The notes below the pieces were generated by a model. That model was not told where the DNA came from. It was given only the letters and a program-made list of their open reading frames with translations, and did not search any database. 7,159 nt of DNA from an uncultured Saprospiraceae bacterium (GTDB lineage: Bacteria > Bacteroidota > Bacteroidia > Chitinophagales > Saprospiraceae): positions 1 to 7,159 of the forward strand of contig CALMIT010000201.1 in NCBI GenBank assembly GCA_937864255.1, written 5' to 3'. A program made the translations under genes and the position numbers. Below are positions 6,509 to 7,159 of this stretch, in pieces (positions within the stretch are counted from its first letter, which is position 1; each line of letters opens with the position of its first letter).

Positions 6509-7159
6509 ATGAATAATTTCGAATCCCTGGGCCTGTCCAGGGGACTGGTAGAAGTAGTAAAAGCCCTCGGTTTTGAAAATCCCACTCCCATCCAGGAAAA
6601 AGCAATTCCCGAACTACTGACGGGTGAACGTGATTTTGTAGGTCTTGCACAGACCGGCACCGGTAAAACAGCCGCTTTTGGGCTTCCTTTGATGCAGTTG
6701 GTGGATGCCGAAAGGCTGGAAACTCAGGCATTGGTATTGGCTCCCACCCGCGAGTTGTGTTTGCAGATCACCAGCGACCTGGAAAAATTTTCCAAAGGTT
6801 ACAAGTCTTTAAATATCGTGGCCGTCTATGGTGGTGCGAGTATTACGGACCAAATGCGAAAATTGAAAAAGGGGGCACAGATAGTAGTGGCTACTCCCGG
6901 AAGGCTCATTGATCTTACTTCTCGTAAATATGTAAAACTCGAATCCGTGGACATCGTCGTGCTGGACGAAGCCGACGAAATGCTCAACATGGGTTTTAAA
7001 GAAAGTATAGACGCAATTTTGGCTTTCACCCCCGAAGAAAAAATTACCTGGCTGTTTTCGGCGACCATGCCTCCGGCGGTGCGCGAAATCGCCAGCAATT
7101 ACATGACCGACCCGTTTGAATTGTCGGTCAGCCAGAAAACGAGAGGCAACGAAAACATC
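6509..7159 (+). CDS. DEAD-box ATP-dependent RNA helicase, N-terminal part (3'-truncated by window edge)
   Basis: This enzyme uses ATP to unwind or remodel RNA in ribosome assembly, RNA decay or cold adaptation. The frame is open from the ATG through 217 codons to the window edge. An in-frame TAG at 6491-6493, with no other start codon between, makes the ATG at 6509 the only reasonable start. All N-terminal RecA-domain motifs are present: Q motif (Phe4, then GFENPTPIQ at 21-29), Walker A AQTGTGKT (47-54), PTREL (79-83), GG (108-109), TPGR (129-132), DEAD (153-156) and SAT (184-186). The fragment stops in the linker before the second RecA domain, so motifs IV-VI and any C-terminal RNA-binding extension are not visible. 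The subgroup (DeaD/CsdA-like, RhlE-like or other) cannot be settled from this half; the motifs are intact, so an active helicase is expected. Confidence 0.95.
   Translation, partial: MNNFESLGLSRGLVEVVKALGFENPTPIQEKAIPELLTGERDFVGLAQTGTGKTAAFGLPLMQLVDAERLETQALVLAPTRELCLQITSDLEKFSKGYKSLNIVAVYGGASITDQMRKLKKGAQIVVATPGRLIDLTSRKYVKLESVDIVVLDEADEMLNMGFKESIDAILAFTPEEKITWLFSATMPPAVREIASNYMTDPFELSVSQKTRGNENI

Noticed and set aside
1..7159. A mobile element, CRISPR array, defence cassette or other novel multi-gene system
   Set aside because: No transposase, integrase, tRNA-flanked junction, regular spacer repeats or unknown gene cluster was seen; all six genes belong to well-known families and run close together.

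Overview
The window looks like ordinary chromosomal DNA of a member of the Bacteroidota. I infer this from three things. An outer-membrane barrel protein has the family layout typical of that phylum (regulatory-like Ig domain, plug, barrel). Boxes of the Bacteroidota promoter type TAnnTTTG sit just upstream of two or three genes. None of the starts I can see has a clear Shine-Dalgarno sequence. I cannot place the organism more finely; a Saprospiria, Chitinophagia or Sphingobacteriia relative would fit.

Layout: (1) 1-989, plus strand, the C-terminal part of homogentisate 1,2-dioxygenase, cut by the left edge. (2) 1012-1047, a strong hairpin with an A-tract before it and a T-tract after it, serving both convergent genes. 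(3) 1074-3512, minus strand, a TonB-dependent-receptor-like outer membrane protein with signal peptide. (4) 3513-3731, a divergent intergenic region with the receptor promoter and two copies of a small dyad. (5) 3732-4508 and 4535-5278, plus strand, a family 2 glycosyltransferase of the lipopolysaccharide-core type followed after 26 bases by truA. (6) 5298-6227, minus strand, an LpxD-like acyltransferase convergent with truA. (7) 6228-6508, a second divergent intergenic region with promoter boxes and several small inverted repeats. (8) 6509 to the right edge, plus strand, the N-terminal part of a DEAD-box RNA helicase.

The genes do not form one pathway. Two concern the cell envelope and probably lipopolysaccharide (glycosyltransferase, LpxD-like enzyme), one is an outer-membrane receptor, two act on RNA (TruA, helicase) and one is tyrosine/phenylalanine catabolism. 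Coding density is high and there is no sign of mobile elements, tRNA or rRNA genes, CRISPR or a defence cassette. I found no undescribed system. The points most worth a second look are the LpxD-like protein, which has Ser where E. coli LpxD has its second active-site His, and the small dyad repeats in the two divergent intergenic regions.
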